In this document: positions 34,336 through 48,700 of the stretch, one piece after another
Position numbering within the stretch: position 1 is the first letter of the stretch
Layout: each line of letters starts with the position of its first letter
Assembly (NCBI GenBank): GCA_037954325.1
Contig: JBBMNZ010000057.1
Span: forward strand, 310,001-374,000
DNA: 64,000 nucleotides
DNA from: Fistularia commersonii
Taxonomy: Eukaryota > Chordata > Actinopteri > Syngnathiformes > Fistulariidae
Direction: 5' to 3'
Program-made: the position numbers and the translations under genes
Notes under the pieces: generated by a model
What the model saw: only the letters and a program-made list of their open reading frames with translations
Told to the model about the DNA's origin: nothing
The model's database searches: none

Positions 34336-35131
34336 GTGTGAGTGTGAATTTGTTTAGGTGGGGGGGGGTTGCGGACAGGGAGTACCGGGGCCTCGAACGA
34401 TAAGCTGAGGAGCGGAGGAGGGCAGAAGCCCGGCCCGTGATTCGCTTATGTCCAGCGGTTCGGGAATTCCAGGGCCCAAAGCGGAGGAGCCATGGAGCTG
34501 AATGTTTCTCCTCTCAGAGGCGGGGAAGTTTGGGGGCAAAAGAACCCCTTAGACTGGCTAATGTGAGCATACTCCGGACAAAGATCCCCCGGACGTATGA
34601 TTGGAGCTCTCGGACCATTGGGCATACACATGTGAATGAGTGGATGAGCTAATGTTTGTTTGGTTGTGGATGCGTTTCGGCTAATGCTATTAGCACAGCT
34701 ATGATGAGTTAAGGTGTGTGTGTATGTGTGTGTGTGTGTGTGTGTGTGTTTGTGTGTTTTTGTGTGTGTGTGAGTGTGTTTGTGTGTGTATGTGTGAGAG
34801 TTTGTTTAGGTGGGGGGGGGGGAGTACCAGGGCCCATAGAGGAGGAGCGGTGGAGCTGAAAAGCGGAGGAGCGGAGGTAATTTTTCTCCTCTCAGAGGCG
34901 GGGAAGCTTGGGGGCAGAAGAACCCCTTAGACCGGCCAATGTGAGCCTTCTCCGGACATAGATCACCCGGACGTATGACTGGAGCTCCCGTACCTCTAGG
35001 CACACACATATGTGAATGAGTGGATGAGCTAATGTTTGTTTTGTTGTGGATACGTTTTGGCCAATGCTATTAGCACAGCTATGACGAGTTAAGGTGTGTG
35101 TGTGTGTGTTTGTGTGTGTGTTTGTGTGTGT

Positions 35132-35173
<42 letters not shown>

Positions 35174-35463
35174 GTGTGTGTGTGCGTGTGTTTATCTGTG
35201 TGTGAGAGTTTGTTTTGGTGGGGGGGTTCCCGCGGACAGGGAGTACCAGGGCCTGGAGCGGATGAGGTGAGGAGCGGAGGAGGACAGAAGCCCGGACCGT
35301 GATTCACTTATGTCCAGCGGTTCGGGAGTTCCAGGGCCAAAAGCGGAGAAGCGGAGGACAGCAAAAGCCCTGTCCGCAATTCACCTGAGTCCGGCGGATC
35401 GGTAGTACCTGGTTCCGCAGCGGAGGAGCGGAGGAGCGGAGGAGCGGAGCAAAGCGGAAGCCC
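34238..35463 (+). repeat. TG-unit tandem array, three units (unit 2)
   Basis: Counterpart of 6297-7525 with anchors at about 34260, 34680 and 35070. The main difference is a (TG)n tract about 20 bp shorter near 35150-35185, with an extra CG interruption. Confidence 0.9.
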
Positions 35464-35991
35464 GTCTTAACAACAAGGAAATTACAGATGAGGCTATAAT
35501 TTCCACAGAAATCTTTAAATTCTATAGCCACCTATACACTTCGACATTGTCAAAAAGCGATTGTGACTCCTTTCCAACAAATATTCCTCAATATATCCCA
35601 AAAATAAACAACAACAAACAATATATGTTTGTTTTGTATATGTTTATATATAAACAACAAAAAATATACAGTTTGATATCTGAGATTCCTTGTGAGTCGC
35701 CAACTTAATTACATGTTGTACTCCCCTTGCAATCTTTTTTTCGTTTTAATTTTTTATTAGTCTATCTATTGATTTAATTATTTCATTTTAATTTCTTTTT
35801 TTGTCTTGCATTGTAAATTTCTCACAAACCGTTAACAATATTAACTTCTGATTACATACAGAACGAATGTCCTTATGTCCTTTGCTTCCTCATGCCTGGT
35901 TGTTTCATTGACATTCAGTTCTACCTTGCCATGTTTATTTGTACATTTGTATAGTTGTGTGTACTATTTATGTTCAATTAAAAAAAAAAAA
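35464..35991 (+). mobile_element. Internally deleted L1 with 3'UTR and poly(A) (copy 3)
   Basis: Counterpart of 7526-8050 with the same deletion and a 12-A tail at 35980-35991 preceded by TGTTCAATTA. Confidence 0.8.
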
Positions 35992-36456
35992 GAATGAGAG
36001 GCTGAGAAAATCTCCATGTCTCTCTCTCCCCCCCCTTAATGCCCCCCCCCCCCCCCCTTCCTCACGGCGGCCGACGCAACGCGATTCTCGCCGTTGTTGT
36101 GGAAGTAGGGAAAAGGATTCCCCGCGTCGGTGCGAGCGATGCGTTTCAAGGCGTATTGCATGTGTGTATGGAGGGGGGGGGTCTACAGGACACCGCAGAC
36201 CGGCAATGGTGCACCTTCTGCCGACATCGATCACCGAAACGTCGGCGTGGAGCCCCCGGAGCAGCCGGCGTGTACATGTGAATGAATGGAGGAGCTAATG
36301 TGTGTGTGGGGTGGTGGTGGTGGTGGTGGTGGTGGTGGTGTGGGGGGGGGGGGGGGCGTTACGGCTAATGCTATCAGCACAGCTATGATTATTCCCAGAA
36401 CGTTGAGAACGAGCTCCCGGAACTCCAGACATGCGTATATAAAAGAGTGGAATTAA
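35992..36456 (+). repeat. Module D and TATA-type core module (copy 4)
   Basis: Counterpart of 8051-8523. It has a longer poly-C stretch near 36042-36057 and a (GGT)n tract at about 36310-36340 followed directly by poly-G. The TATA-like motif TATATAAAA is at 36436-36444. Confidence 0.75.
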
Positions 36457-38713
<2,257 letters not shown>

Positions 38714-39184
38714 CTCCCGTCACCCCCCCCCCCCCCCCCCCCCGTCCCCCCCGCTTTTTCCGTACAGTGGCAGACACTGAGATCAAAAGCAAATGGGTGT
38801 CATTGTAATGCAGTAACAGGGTGATAACAGCCGTGTTAGAAGTGTGTAGGGGCTTATAGGAGAGCAGAAGCACGTCACGCTATTCGCCTGAGTTCAGAGG
38901 ATCGGGAGTACCAGGGCCCATAGCGGAGGAGCAGAGGAGTTGAGAAGCGGAGGAGCGGAGGAGCGGAGTTATGTTTCTCTTCTCAAAGGCGGGGAAGCTT
39001 GGGGGCAGCAGGACCCCTTAGACCGGCCAATGTGAGCCTTCTCCGGACATAGATCACCCGGACTCATGACTGGAGCTCCCGTACCTCTGGGCACACACAT
39101 ATGTGAATGAGTGGATGAGCTAATGTTTGTTTTGTTGTGGATACGTTTCGGCCAATGCTATTAGCACAGCTATGATGAGTTCAG

Positions 39185-39215
<31 letters not shown>

Positions 39216-39256
39216 GGTGGGTGTGTGTGGGTGGGTGTGTGTCTGTGTGTGTGTGT

Positions 39257-39298
<42 letters not shown>

Positions 39299-39700
39299 GT
39301 TTATGTGTGTGTGAGAGTTTGTTTTGGTGGGTGGGGGGGGGTTCCCGCGGACTGGGAGTACCAGGGCCTTTAGCGGATGAGGTGAGGAGCGGAGGAGGGC
39401 AGAAGCCCGGACCGTGATTCGCTTATGTCCAGCGGTTCGGGAGTTCCAGGGCCCAAAGCGGAGGAGCGGAGGACAGGAAAAGCCCTGTCCGCAATTCACC
39501 TGAGTCTGGCGTATCGGTAGTACCTGGTTCCGCAGCGGAGGAGCGGAGGAGCTGAGAAGCGGAGGAGCGGAGGAGCGGAGGAGATGTTTCTCTTCTCAGA
39601 GGCGGCGAGGGGGGGGGGGGGAGCAGGACCCCTTACCCTTATCCCCCGGACGTTTGAGTGGAGCTCCCGGACCTCCGGGCACACACATGCGAATGACTGG
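38714..39700 (+). repeat. J', TG unit and GC monomer leading into minisatellite array 2
   Basis: Counterpart of 10787-11760. The poly-C run is longer (about 38722-38743). The (TG)n region at 39184-39315 contains the GGGTGGGTGTGTGTGGGTGG interruption that in unit 1 is seen only in the second set (25155-25180). This mixed pattern suggests sequence exchange between paralogous blocks. Confidence 0.85.
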
Positions 39701-42700
39701 ATGACAGGGAGTTCCAGGGCCTGGAGCGGATGAGCAGAGGAGAGGCGGAGGGCAGAAGCCCGGCCCGGTTCGGGAGTTCCAGGGTCCAAAGCGGGGGAGG
39801 GAAAAAAAGGAGGAGGGGAGGAGAGCAGAAGACTGGCCTGGAATTCACCGAAGTCCCGCATATCGGGAGTTCCAGGGCCCGGAGCGGAAGACCGGAGGAG
39901 CGGAGGAGCGGAGGAGCGGAGGAGCAGAGGAGCGGAGGAGCGGAGGAGCGGAAGAGAGCGGAAGCCCAGCCGACAATTCGCCTGAGTCCCGCGGAAGGGG
40001 ATTACCAGCCCCTGGAGCCTGAATCGCTTATGTCCTGCGGTTCCGGAGTACCAGGGCCCGGAGCGGAGGAGCGGAGGAGCGGAGGGGCGGATGAGTGGAG
40101 GAGCGGAGGAGCGGAGGAGAGCTGAAACCCGGCCCACATTTCGCCTGAGTCCCGCGGATTGGGAGTACCAGGGCCTGGAGCCTGATTCGCTTATGGCAAG
40201 CAGTTCAGGAGTACCAGGGCCCAGAGCGGAGGAGCGAAGGAGCGGAGGAGCGGATGAGCGGAGGAGCGAAGGTGAGCGGAAGCCCGGCCGAATATTCGCC
40301 TAAGTCCCGCGGAGAGGGAATACCAAGGCCTGGAGCCTGATTCGCTTATGTCTAGCAGTTCAGGAATACCAGGGCCCAGGGCGGAGGAGCGGAGGAGCGG
40401 ATGAGAGGAGAAGCGGAGGAGAGCGGAAGCCCGGCCGACAATTCGCCTAAGTCCCGCGGAGAGGGAGTACCAGGACCTGGAGCCTGATTCGCTTATGTCC
40501 AGCAGTTCAGGAGTATCAGGGCCGGAACGGAGGAGCGGAGGAGCGGAGGAGCGGAGGAGCGGAGGAGAGCGGAAGCCCGGCCGAATATTTGCCTAAGTCC
40601 CGCGGAGAGGGAGTACCAGGGTCAAGAACGTGATTCGCTTATGTCTAGCAGTTCAGGATTACCAGGGCCTGGAGTGGAGGTGCGGAGGAGTGGATGAGAG
40701 GAGAAGCGGAGGAGAGCGGAAGCCTTGCCGACAATTCGCCTGAGTCCAGCGGAAAGGGAGTACCAGGGCCTGGAGCCTGATTCGCTTATGTCTGGCAGTT
40801 CAGGAGTACCAGGGCCCGGAGCGGAGGAGCGGTGGAGCGGATGAGCGGAGGAGAGCGGAATCCGGCCGACAATTCTCCTGAGTCCCGCGCAAAGGGAGTA
40901 CCAAGGCCGAAGCGTGATTTAATGATGTCCAGCAGTTCAGGAGTACCAGGGCCCGGAGCGGAAGAGCGGAGGAGCGGAGGAGCGGAGGAGCGGAGGAGCG
41001 GAGGAGCAGAGGAGCGGAGGAGCGGAGGAGCGGAAGAGAGCGGAAGCCCAGCCGACAATTCGCCTGAGTCCCGCGGAAGGGGATTACCAGGGCCTGGAGC
41101 CTGAATCGCTTATGTCCTGCGGTTCCGGAGTACCAGGGCCCGGAGCGGAGGAGCGGAGGAGCGGAGGAGCGAAGGAGCGAATGAGCGGATGAGCTGAGGA
41201 GAGCGGAAGCCCGGCCGACAATTCGCCCGAGTCCCGCGGAGAGGGAGTACCAGGGCCATAAGCGTCATTTAATGATGTTCAGCAATTCAGGAGTACCTTG
41301 GCCAGGTGCGGAGGAGCGGAGGAGCGGAGGGGCGGATGAGTGGAGGAGCGGAGGAGCGGAGGAGAGCGGAAACCCGGCCCACATTTCGCCTGAGTCCCGC
41401 GGATTGGGAGTACCAGGGCCTGTAGCCTGATTCGCTTATGGCAAGCAGTTCAGGAGTACCAGGGCCCTGAGCGGAGGAGTGGAGGAGCAGAGGAGCGGAT
41501 GAGCGGAGGAACGGAGGTGAGCGGTTGCCCGGCCGAATATTCGCCTAAGTCCCGCGGAAAGGGAGTACCAGGGCCTGGAGCCTGATTCGCTTATGTCTAG
41601 CAGTTCAGGAGTACCAGGGCCCGGAGCGGAGGAGCGGAGGAGCGGATGAGAGGAGAAGCGGAGGAGAGCGGAAGCCCGGCCTACAATTCGCCGATGTCCC
41701 GCGGAGAGGGAGTACCAGGGCCTGGAGCCTGATTCGCTTATGTCCAGCAGTTCAGGAGTACCAGGGCCGGAACGGAGGAGCGGAGGAGCGGAGGAGCGGA
41801 GGACCGGAGGAGAGCTGAATCCGGCCGACAATTCGCCTGAGTCCCGCGGAAAGGGAGTACCAGGGCCAGAAGCGTGATTTAATGATGTCCAGCAGTTCAG
41901 GAGTACCAGGGCCGGAGCGGAGGAGCGGAGGAGCAGAGGAGCGGAGGAGCGGAGGTGAGCGGAAGCCCGGCCGAATATTTGCCTAAGTCCCGCGGAGAGG
42001 GAGTACCAGGGTCAAGAACGTGATTCGCTTATGTCTAGCAGTTCAGGATTACCAGGGCCTGGAGTGGAGGTGCGGAGGAGTGGATGAGATGAGAAGCGGA
42101 GGAGAGCGGAAGCCTTGCCGACAATTCGCCTGAGTCCAGCGGAAAGGGAGTACCAGGGCCTGGAGCCTGATTCGCTTATGTCTGGCAGTTCGGGAGTACC
42201 AGGGCCCGGAGCGGAGGAGCGGTGGAGCGGATGAGCAGAAGAACGTTTAAGCGGTGGAGCGGAGGAGCGGATGAGCGGAGGAGAGCGGAATCCGAGCGAC
42301 AATTCTCCTGAGTCCCGCGCAAAGGGAGTACCAAGGCCGAAGCGTGATTTAATGATGTCCAGCAGTTCAGGAGTACCAGGGCCCGGAGCGGAAGAGCGGA
42401 GGAGCGGAGGAGCGGAGGAGCGGAGGAGCGGAGGAGCAGAGGAGCGGAGGAGCGGAGGAGCGGAAGAGAGCGGAAGCCCAGCCAACAATTCGCCTGAGTC
42501 CCGCGGAAGGGGATTACCAGGGCCTGGAGCCTGAATCGCTTATGTCCAGCAGTTCAGGAGTATCAGGGCCGGAACGGAGGAGCGGAGGAGCGGAGGAGCG
42601 GAGGAGAGCGGAAGCCCGGCCGAATATTTGCCTAAGTCCCGCGGAGAGGGAGTACCAGGGTCAAGAACGTGATTCGCTTATGTCTAGCAGTTCAGGATTA

Positions 42701-45700
42701 CCAGGGCCTGGAGTGGAGGTGCGGAGGAGTGGATGAGAGGAGAAGCGGAGGAGAGCGGAAGCCTTGCCGACAATTCGCCTGAGTCCAGCGGAAAGGGAGT
42801 ACCAGGGCCTGGAGCCTGTTTCGCTTATGTCTGGCAGTTTAGGAGTACCAGGGCCCGCAGCGGAGGAGCGGAAGAGCAGAAGAACGTTTAAGCGGTGGAG
42901 CAGAGGAGCGGATGAGCGGACGAGAGCGGAATCCGGCCGACAATTCTCCTGAGTCCCGCGCAAAGGCAGTACCAAGGCCGAAGCGTGATTTAATGATGTC
43001 CAGCAGTTCAGGAGTACCAGGGCCCGGAGCGGAAGAGCGGAGGAGCGAATGAGCGGATGAGCTGAGGAGAGCGGAAGCCCGGCCGACAATCCGCCTGAGT
43101 CCCGCGGAGAGGGAGTACCAGGGCCATAAGCGTCATCTAATGATGTTCAGCAATTCAGGAGTACCTGGGCCAGGTGCGGAGGAGCGGAGGGGCGGATGAG
43201 TGGAGGAGCGGAGGAGCGGAGGAGAGCGGAAACCCAGCCCACATTTCGCCTGAGTCCCGCGGATTGGGAGTACCAGGGCCTGGAGCCTGATTCGCTTATG
43301 GCAAGCAGTTCAGGAGTACCAGGGCCCGGAGCGGAAGAGCGGAGGAGCGGAGGAGCGGAGGAGCGGAGGAGCGGGGGAGCAGAGGAGCGGAGGAGCGGAG
43401 GAGCGGAAGAGAGCGGAAGCCCAGCCGAATATTCGCCTGAGTCCCGCGGAAGGGGATTACCAGGGCCTGGAGCCTGAATCGCTTATGTCCTGCGGTTCCG
43501 GAGTACCAGGGCCCGGAGCGGAGGAGCGGAGGAGCGGAGGAGCGGAGGAGCGAAGGAGCGAATGAGCGGATGAGCTGAGGAGAGCGGAAGCCCGGCCGAC
43601 AATTCGCCTGAGTCCCGCGGAGAGGGAGTACCAGGGCCATAAGCGTCATCTAATGATGTTCAGCAATTCAGGAGTACCTGGGCCAGGTGCGGAGGAGCGG
43701 AGGGGCGGATGAGTGGAGGAGCGGAGGAGCGGAGGAGAGCGGAAACCCAGCCCACATTTCGCCTGAGTCCCGCGGATTGGGAGTACCAGGGCCTGGAGCC
43801 TGATTCGCTTATGGCAAGCAGTTCAGGAGTACCAGGGCCCTGAGCGGAGGAGTGGAGGAGCAGAGGAGCGGATGAGCGGAGGAACGGAGGTGAGCGGTTG
43901 CCCGGCCGAATATTCGCCTAAGTCCCGCGGAAAGGAAGTACCAGGGCCTGGAGCCTGCCCGGCCGAATATTCGCCTAAGTCCCGCGGAAAGGAAGTACCA
44001 GGGCCTGGAGCCTGATTCGCTTATGTCTAGCAGTTCAGGAGTACCAGGGCCCGGAGCGGAGGAGCGGAGGAGCGGATGAGAGGAGAAGCGGAGGAGAGCG
44101 GAAGCCCGGCCAACAATTCGCCGATGTCCCGCGGAGAGGGAGTACCAGGGCCTGGAGCCTGATTCGCTTATGTCCAGCAGTTCAGGAGTACCAGGGCCGG
44201 AACGGAGGAGCGGAGGAGCGGAGGAGCGGAGGAGCGGAGGACCGGAGGAGAGCTGAATCCGGCCGACAATTCGCCTGAGTCCCGCGGAAAGGGAGTACCA
44301 GGGCCAGAAGCGTGATTTAATGATGTCCAGCAGTTCAGGAGTACCAGGGCCGGAGCGGAGGAGCGGAGGAGCGGAGGAGCGGAGGAGCGGAGGTGAGCGG
44401 AAGCCCGGCCGAATATTTGCCTAAGTCCCGCGGAGAGGGAGTACCAGGGTCAAGAACGTGATTCGCTTATGTCTAGCAGTTCAGGATTACCAGGGCCTGG
44501 AGTGGAGGTGCGGAGGAGTGGATGAGATGAGAAGCGGAGGAGAGCGGAAGCCTTGCCGACAATTCGCCTGAGTCCAGCGGAAAGGGAGTACCAGGGCCTG
44601 GAGCCGGATTCGCTTATGTCTGGCAGTTCAGGAGTACCAGGGCCCGGAGCGGAGGAGCGGTGGAGCGGATGAGCAGAAGAACGTTTAAGCGGTGGAGCGG
44701 AGGAGCGGATGAGCGGAGGAGAGCGGAATCCGGCCGACAATTCTCCTGAGTCCCGCGCAAAGGGAGTACCAAGGCCGAAGCGTGATTTAATGATGTCCAG
44801 CAGTTCAGGAGTACCAGGGCCCGGAGCGGAAGAGCGGAGGAGCGGAGGAGCGGAGGAGCGGAGGAGCGGAGGAGCAGAGGAGCGGAGGAGCGGAGGAGCG
44901 GAAGAGAGCGGAAGCCCAGCCGACAATTCGCCTGAGTCCCGCGGAAGGGGATTACCAGGGCCTGGAGCCTGAATCGCTTATGTCCTGCGGTTCCGGAGTA
45001 CCAGGGCCCGGAGCGGAGGAGCGGAGGAGCGGAGGAGCGAAGGAGCGAATGAGCGGATGAGCTGAGGAGAGCGGAAGCCCGGCCGACAATTCGCCCGAGT
45101 CCCGCGGAGAGGGAGTACCAGGGCCATAAGCGTCATTTAATGATGTTCAGCAATTCAGGAGTACCTTGGCCAGGTGCGGAGGAGCGGAGGAGCGGAGGGG
45201 CGGATGAGTGGAGGAGCGGAGGAGCGGAGGAGAGCGGAAACCCGGCCCACATTTCGCCTGAGTCCCGCGGATTGGGAGTACCAGGGCCTAGAGCCTGATT
45301 CGCTTATGGCAAGCAGTTCAGGAGTACCAGGGCCCTGAGTGGAGGAGTGGAGGAGCAGAGGAGCGGATGAGCGGAGGAACGGAGGTTAGCGGTTGCCCGG
45401 CCGAATATTCGCCTAAGGCCCGCGGAAAGGGAGTACCAGGGCCTGGATTCTGATTCGCTTATGTCTAGCAGTTCAGGAGTACCAGGGCCCGGAGCGGAGG
45501 AGCGGAGGAGCGGATGAGAGGAGAAGCGGAGGAGAGCGGAAGCCCGGCCAACAATTCGCCTGAGTCCCGCGGAGAGGGAGTACCAGGGCCTGGAGCCTGA
45601 TTTGCTTATGTCCAGCAGTTCAGGAGTACCAGGGCCGGAACGGAGGAGCGGAGGAGCGGATGAGCGGAGGAGCGGAGGACCGGAGGACCGGAGGAGAGCT

Positions 45701-48700
45701 GAATCCGGCCGACAATTCGCCTGAGTCCCGCGGAAAGGGAGTACCAGGAACAGAAGCGTGATTTAATGATGTCCAGCAGTTCAGGAGTACCAGGGCCCGA
45801 GCGGAGGAGCGGGGAAGCCCGGCCGACAATTCGCCTGAGTCCAGCGGAAAGGGAGTACCAGGGCCTGGAGCCTGATTCGCTTATGTCTAGCAGTTCAGGA
45901 GTACCAGGGCCCGGAGCGGAGGAGCGGAGGAGCGGATGAACAGAAGAACGTTTAAGCAGTGGAGCGGAGGAGCGGAGGAGCGCAGGAGCGCAGGAGCGCA
46001 GGAGCGCAGGAGCGGAGGTGAGCGGAAGCCCGGCCGAATATTCGCCGAAGTCCCGCGGATTGGGAGTACCAGGGCCTGGAGCCTGATTCGCTTATGGCAA
46101 GCAGTTCAGGAGTACCAGGGCCCTGAGCGGAGGAGTGGAGGAGCGGAGGAGCGGATGAGCGGAGGAACGGAGGTGAGCGGTTGCCCGGCCGAATATTCGC
46201 CTAAGTCCCGCGGAAAGGGAGTACCAGGACCTGGTGCCTGATTCGCTTATGTCTAGCAGTTCAGGAGTACCAGGGCCGGAGCGGAGGAGCGGAGGAGCGG
46301 AGGAGCGGAGTAGAGCGGAAGCCCGGCCGGATATTTGCCTAAGTCCGGCGGAAAGGGAGTACCAGGGCCAGAAGCGTGATTTAATGATGTGCAGCAGTTC
46401 AGGAGTACCATGGCCGGAGCGGAGGAGTGGAAGAGCGGAGGAGCGGAGGAGCGGAGGACCGGAGGACCGGAGGACCGGAGGACCGGAGGAGAGCTGAATC
46501 CGGCCGACAATTCGCCTGAGTCCCGCGGAAAGGGAGTACCAGGGCCAGAAGCGTGATTTAATGATGTCCAGCAGTTCAGGAGTACCAGGGCCGGAGCGGA
46601 GGAGCGGATGAGCGGAGGAGCGGAGGAGCGGAGGAGAGCGGAAGCCCGGCCGAATATTTGCCTAAGTCCCGCGGAAAGGGAGTACCAGGGCCAGGAACGT
46701 GATTCGCTTATGTCTAGCAGTTCAGGAGTACCAGGGCCCGGAGCGGAGGAGCGGAGGAGCGGATGAGAGGAGAAGCGGAGGAGAGCGGAAGCCCGGCCGA
46801 CAATTCGCCTAAGCCCCGCGGAGAGGGAGTACCAGGGCCTGGAGCCTGATTCGCTTATGTCCAGCAGTTCAGGAGTACCAGGGCCGGAACGGAGGAGCGG
46901 AGGAGCGGAGGAGCGGAGGAGCGGAGGAGCGGAGGAGCGGAGGACCGGAGGAGCGGAGTACCGGAGGAGAGCTGAATCCGGCCGACAATTCGCCTGAGTC
47001 CCGCGGAAAGGGAGTACCAGGGCCAGAAGCGTGATTTAATGATGTCCAGCAGTTCAGGAGTACCAGGGCCGGATTGGAGGAGCGGGGAAGCCCGGCCGAC
47101 AATTCGCCTGAGTCCAGCGGAAAGGGAGTACCAGGGCCTGGAGCCTGATTCGCTTATGTCTAGCATTTCAGGAGTACCAGGGCCCGGAGTGGAGGAGCGG
47201 AGGAGCGGATGAGCAGAAGAACGTTTAAGCAGTGGAGCGGAGGAGCGGAGGAGCGGAGGAGCGGAGGAGCGGAGGAGCGCAGGAGCGCAGGAGCGCAGGA
47301 GCGGAGGTGAGCGGAAGCCCGGCCGAATATTCGCCGAAGTCCCGCGGATTGGGAGTACCAGGGCCTGGAGCCTGATTCGCTTAAGGCAAGCAGTTCAGGA
47401 GTACCAGGGCCCTGAGCGGAGGAGTGGAGGAGCGGAGGAGCGGATGAGAGGAGGAACGGAGGTGAGCGGTTGCCCGGCCGAATATTCGCCTAAGTCCCGC
47501 GGAAAGGGAGTACCAGGACCTGGAGCCTGATTCGCTTATGGCAAGCAGTTCAGGAGTACCAGGGCCCGGAGCGGAGGAGCGGTGGAGCGGATGAGCAGAA
47601 GAACGTTTAAGCAGTGGAGCGGAGGAGCGGAGGTGAGCGGAAGCCCGGCCGACAATTCGCCTAAGTCCCGCGGAGAGGGAGTATCAGGGCCAGTAACGTG
47701 TTTCGCTTATGTGTAGCAGTTCAGGAGTACCAGGGCCTGGAGCGGAGGTGCGGAGGAGTGGATGAGAGGAGAAGCGGAGGAGAGCGGAAGCCCGGCCGAC
47801 AACTCGCCTGTGTCCAGCGGAAAGGGAGTACCAGGGCCTGGAGCCTGATTCGCTTATGTCTAGCAGTTCAGGAGTACCAGGGCCCGGAGCGGAGGAGCGG
47901 AGGAGCGGATGAGCAGAAGAACGTTTAAGCGGTGGAGCGGAGGAGCGGATGAGCGGAGGAGAGCGGAATCCGGCCGACAATTTGCCTGAGTCCCGCGGAG
48001 AGGGAGTACCAGGGCCATAAGCGTCATTTAATGATGTTCAGTAATTCAGGAGTACCTGGGCCAGGTGCGGAGGAGCGGAGGAGCGGAGGGGCGGATGAGT
48101 GGAGGAGCGGAGGAGCGGAGGAGAGCGGAAACCCTGCCCACATTTCGCCTGAGTCCCGCGGATTGGGAGTACCAGGGCCTGGAGTCTGATTCGCTTATGG
48201 CAAGCAGTTCAGGAGTACCAGGGCCCTGAGCGGAGGAGTGGAGGAGCGGAGGAGCGGATGAGCGGAGGAACGGAGGTGAGCGGTTGCCCGGCCGAATATT
48301 CGCCTAAGTCCCGCGGAAAGTGAGTACCAGGACCTGGAGCCTGATTCGCTTATGGCAAGCAGTTCAGGTGTACCAGGGCCCTGAGCGGAGGAGTGGAGGA
48401 GCGGAGGAGCGGATGAGCGGAGGAACGGAGGTGAGCGGTTGCCCGGCCAAATATTCGCCTAAGTCCCGCGGAAAGGGAGTACCAGGACCTGGAGCCTGAT
48501 TCGCTTATGTCTAGCAGTTCAGGAGTACCAGGGCCCGGAGCGGAGGAGCGGTGGAGCGGATGAGCAGAAGAACGTTTAAGCAGTGGAGCGGAGGAGAGCG
48601 GGGGAGCGGAGGTGAGCGGAAGCCCGGCCGACAATTCGCCTAAGTCCCGCGGAGAGGGAGTATCAGGGCCAGTAACGTGTTTCGCTTATGTGTAGCAGTT

